Source: Candidatus Eiseniibacteriota bacterium
GTDB lineage: Bacteria > Joyebacterota > Joyebacteria > Joyebacterales > Joyebacteraceae
Length of the DNA: 7,859 nt
Reading direction: 5' to 3'
Assembly: GCA_030638405.1 (NCBI GenBank)
Contig: DAOWER010000089.1
Location: 1-7,859 of the forward strand
Both the position numbers and the translations under genes were made by a program. The notes beneath the pieces were generated by a model, which made no database searches, had not been told where the DNA came from, and saw nothing but the letters and a program-made list of their open reading frames with translations. How positions within the stretch are numbered: position 1 is the stretch's first letter; each line of letters begins with the position of its first letter. Positions 5,647 to 7,859 of this stretch are shown here, in pieces.

Positions 5647-7859
5647 ATGAACACCGACGAACGCGCGGCCCGGAGCAAGCCCGCCGGCGCACGAAGGCAC
5701 GAACGCTTTACGAGCAGGGAGATAGCTCTCCTTGGTCTGATGGCGGCCCTGTGGGGTGTGATAGAGATCACCGTCGGCGGGATGATCAAGACGTGGCACA
5801 TCCCGTTCGGTGGCTCGTTCCTTTCGACGTTCGGTGTCGTCATACTGCTTACGGCGCGCGGCAGCGTGCCGCGGAGGTGGTCGTCGATCCTGATCGGTGT
5901 CGTCGCGGCCGGACTGCGTCTCGCGTCCGGGTTCGGCGGCGCCGTCTTCGCGGCTCTCGGCATAGTCGCCGAGTCGCTCATCGTCGAGCTCGTGCTGAGT
6001 CTCTGGCCGAGTTCGAGGCTCCGGGCGCGCCTCCTTGCCGGCGTCCTGGCAGTGACGTGGGCTCTGGTCCACCCGTTCGTGGTGCAGGGTTACATCGCCG
6101 GCCTGGGTCCGGCCGAGGTCTACTCGTTCACTGTTGGTCTGATCGCGGGGCAGGAGTCCCTCAGTTCGGGGCAGGCCATGCTGGTGTTCCTTTCTCTGGT
6201 GCTGGTTCACGCGGGCCTGGGGGTGTGTGCCGTGCTCTTCGTTGACAGGATCATACTCGCTCCCTACACGCGGGCGCACCGGTCCGTCGAGGCCCGCGGC
6301 GGTGGTGACGACGCCGGAGGGTCGTCGAGCGGGGGAGGGAATGCCGCGCTTCTGGTCGTCCTCGTGGCCGCGCTTCTGCTGGGAGCCTCCGTCCCGGGCG
6401 CGCAGGCTCAGCAGTCCGAGTCGTCGCGTGTCGCCGCGGGCGTGGGTCCCGCTGGAATGTACTGGTTGCTTCCCGAGCTCACGGTCGTCGGCTCGAGACT
6501 CTTCGGGCCCTACTCGGTATTCGAGCTGGAGGCGGAGGATGTCCATCAGACCGGCGCCGACAACCTGTCAGATGCCCTCAGCCTCGTGCCGGGAATGGTC
6601 GTCAGGACGAACTCGCGCGGCGAGACGAAGCTCTCGACGCGTGGGCTCGCCGAGCGCGAGATGGTCGTTCTGGTGGACGGAGTGCCCATCTCGGATCCGT
6701 ACACCGGGTCCGTCAACTCGGCGATGATCTTAAGCGGCGCCATCGGAAGGGTCAGCGTCACGAAGGGCCCGGCTGCGAGCGTCTACGGGGCGAACGCGCT
6801 CGGCGGCATCATCGAGGTGACGACCGCCGGGAGCGAACGGACGGGTCTGGGCTATCTTCTGTCCGCGGGCAGCGACGGCCGGTATTCCGGCTTCGTCTCC
6901 GGCGGAGGCAGCGTGGGGCCGGTCCACCTGACCGGCGGGCTGGCCGCGAATGGGGGAAGCGAGTTCGGGCTGCCTGGATCGTACACGGCGGAGCGGTGGG
7001 AGGACGGCGGGACGCGGGACTACTCGGCCCGCGAGGACGTCTTCGCCTGGGGTCGCGCCTCGTGGAGACTGGCCCGGACGGTAGACGCCTCCATAGCGGT
7101 GCAGATGGCGGACGGAAGGCGGGACGTCCCCGCGTCGACCAGCGCCGACCGACCGCGGTTCTGGCGGTTCCCGTACTGGCGGGAGACACGCACCATCGGG
7201 TCCGTAGGATGGAAGCCGAGCGACGCGCTGCTCATCGAGAGCAAGGCCTTCTACGGCACCAATGACAACCAGCTCGCCGCCTACTCCGACTTCGAACGCA
7301 CCGATCGGCGCTGGCTGTCGAGCGTGTCGAATCGGGTCTACGGCGGCTACGTCTACTCGGAACTGGACGCGTTCTCGAGACAGCGGCTCTCGGCGGGTCT
7401 GAACGTCAAGCGTGATGTCGCATCACTGCAGCCGGACGTCGGTGAGGAGTGGCGGGACCACGAGGCCACGACCGTGTCCATCTTCGGCCAGGATGTGATC
7501 GCTCTGGGACGTGACGATCTGGTGGCCGTGGCCGTTAACACGGATGCCATGGTCGGCGAGGGAGTCTCGCTGGTCAGAGTCAATCCGCAGGCTTCGTGGA
7601 GCCGGCGGCTGCCCGCAGATTTCACGCTACGCGTCCTCGGCGGGATGAAGACGCGCTTCCCGACGTTGAAGGAGTGGTTCAGCCCCGAGATCGGCAATCC
7701 CGACCTCCGGCCCGAAGTGAGCACGTCGGTCGAGGCCGAGATCGCCAAGAGGATTTCCGGCACCTCCAGGCTCTCGCTCGTTGTGTACGAGCAGTGGGTG
7801 AAGGACATGATCGTGTCGGCAGGCAGTGGAGATCCCTGCCGGAACGTCGGGTCGGTGAC
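5647..7859 (+). CDS. ECF S-component-like membrane domain fused to a TonB-dependent receptor; runs off the right edge
   Basis: One frame gives 737 codons without a stop. The ATG at 5647 follows GGAAG by 8 bases; ATG 5584 is in frame but lacks a ribosome site. Residues 23-205 hold about six helices, with EITVGGMIKTWHIPFGGSF (40-58) resembling ECF-transporter S-components, which bind small ligands at the inner membrane. After basic RAHRSVEAR and a Gly/Ser linker (218-231), residues 233-253 (ALLVVLVAALLLGASVPGAQA) form a signal-peptide-like core ending in AQA. A TonB-box-like PELTVVGSR (276-284) and a receptor plug follow: DALSLVPGMVV (309-319), VVLVDGVPI (340-348), KGPAASVYGANALGGIIEVT (373-392). 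Barrel strands continue to the edge, including NPDLRPEVST (685-694); roughly 150-200 residues are missing. The receptor call is sure, the S-component call moderate. The ligand is unknown; the fusion suggests a shared one. Confidence 0.85.
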   Translation, partial: MNTDERAARSKPAGARRHERFTSREIALLGLMAALWGVIEITVGGMIKTWHIPFGGSFLSTFGVVILLTARGSVPRRWSSILIGVVAAGLRLASGFGGAVFAALGIVAESLIVELVLSLWPSSRLRARLLAGVLAVTWALVHPFVVQGYIAGLGPAEVYSFTVGLIAGQESLSSGQAMLVFLSLVLVHAGLGVCAVLFVDRIILAPYTRAHRSVEARGGGDDAGGSSSGGGNAALLVVLVAALLLGASVPGAQAQQSESSRVAAGVGPAGMYWLLPELTVVGSRLFGPYSVFELEAEDVHQTGADNLSDALSLVPGMVVRTNSRGETKLSTRGLAEREMVVLVDGVPISDPYTGSVNSAMILSGAIGRVSVTKGPAASVYGANALGGIIEVTTAGSERTGLGYLLSAGSDGRYSGFVSGGGSVGPVHLTGGLAANGGSEFGLPGSYTAERWEDGGTRDYSAREDVFAWGRASWRLARTVDASIAVQMADGRRDVPASTSADRPRFWRFPYWRETRTIGSVGWKPSDALLIESKAFYGTNDNQLAAYSDFERTDRRWLSSVSNRVYGGYVYSELDAFSRQRLSAGLNVKRDVASLQPDVGEEWRDHEATTVSIFGQDVIALGRDDLVAVAVNTDAMVGEGVSLVRVNPQASWSRRLPADFTLRVLGGMKTRFPTLKEWFSPEIGNPDLRPEVSTSVEAEIAKRISGTSRLSLVVYEQWVKDMIVSAGSGDPCRNVGSV

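Noticed and set aside
5511..6245. 244-codon plus-strand frame over the start of the fusion gene, and the 166-codon frame at 6227-6727
   Set aside because: Both are Arg-rich shadows of the real frame, which has helices, a signal-like segment and receptor motifs.
6337..6346. A one-base deletion turning a separate receptor start (ATG at 6341) into a fusion
   Set aside because: Restoring a base would give a plausible receptor start, but GGGAGGG would lie only one base away and the membrane-domain frame would still not meet a nearby stop, so two clean genes are not recovered. It is kept only as something reads should exclude.
5560..6546. 328-codon minus-strand frame opposite the fusion gene
   Set aside because: Charged, low-complexity and without domains; antisense to well-supported coding sequence.
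1..7859. tRNA, rRNA, CRISPR array, insertion sequence or phage genes
   Set aside because: I saw no cloverleaf, rRNA core, regular spaced repeats, transposase motif or terminal inverted repeats anywhere in the window.

Overview
The window is GC-rich DNA from a Gram-negative bacterium. Evidence for a two-membrane cell is a TonB-dependent outer-membrane receptor and at least two proteins with Sec signal peptides. The gene mix (a secreted protein that looks like the start of a gingipain-type C25 peptidase, a DUF2007 protein, a GT-C/TPR protein of the TMEM260/DUF2723 type, and a short C-terminal tail of the type seen on secreted proteins) suggests an uncultured lineage of the Eisenbacteria/FCB kind. 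That placement is inference; no rRNA or marker gene is present.

Left part, minus strand (1-2700). From right to left this holds: a secreted protein with a glutamine-amidotransferase-like fold and a possible C-terminal sorting tail (1727-2593), read from a near-consensus extended -10 promoter (2672-2700) and closed by an 11-bp hairpin (1671-1697); a small operon of a DUF2007 protein (1146-1427) and a hotdog thioesterase (710-1129), with a degenerate 12-bp tandem repeat in its leader; and the 5' end of a secreted, possibly C25-peptidase-like gene (1-504) that starts at GTG behind another near-consensus promoter (562-590).

Middle (2594-2842). This is a divergent control region with a perfect 12-bp inverted repeat, which overlaps the -35 of a proposed plus-strand promoter.

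Right part, plus strand (2843-7859). First comes an 899-residue GT-C glycosyltransferase-like membrane protein with eight C-terminal TPRs. Its only sensible start is a CTG codon with a strong Shine-Dalgarno six bases upstream. After a 104-base gap comes the most striking object: one uninterrupted frame (5647 to the right edge) that joins a six-helix, ECF S-component-like inner-membrane domain, a Gly/Ser linker, an internal signal-peptide-like segment ending in AQA, and a TonB-dependent receptor plug and barrel. This looks like an inner-membrane substrate binder and an outer-membrane receptor made as one polyprotein, which would imply that both act on the same ligand. I cannot tell from sequence what the ligand is.
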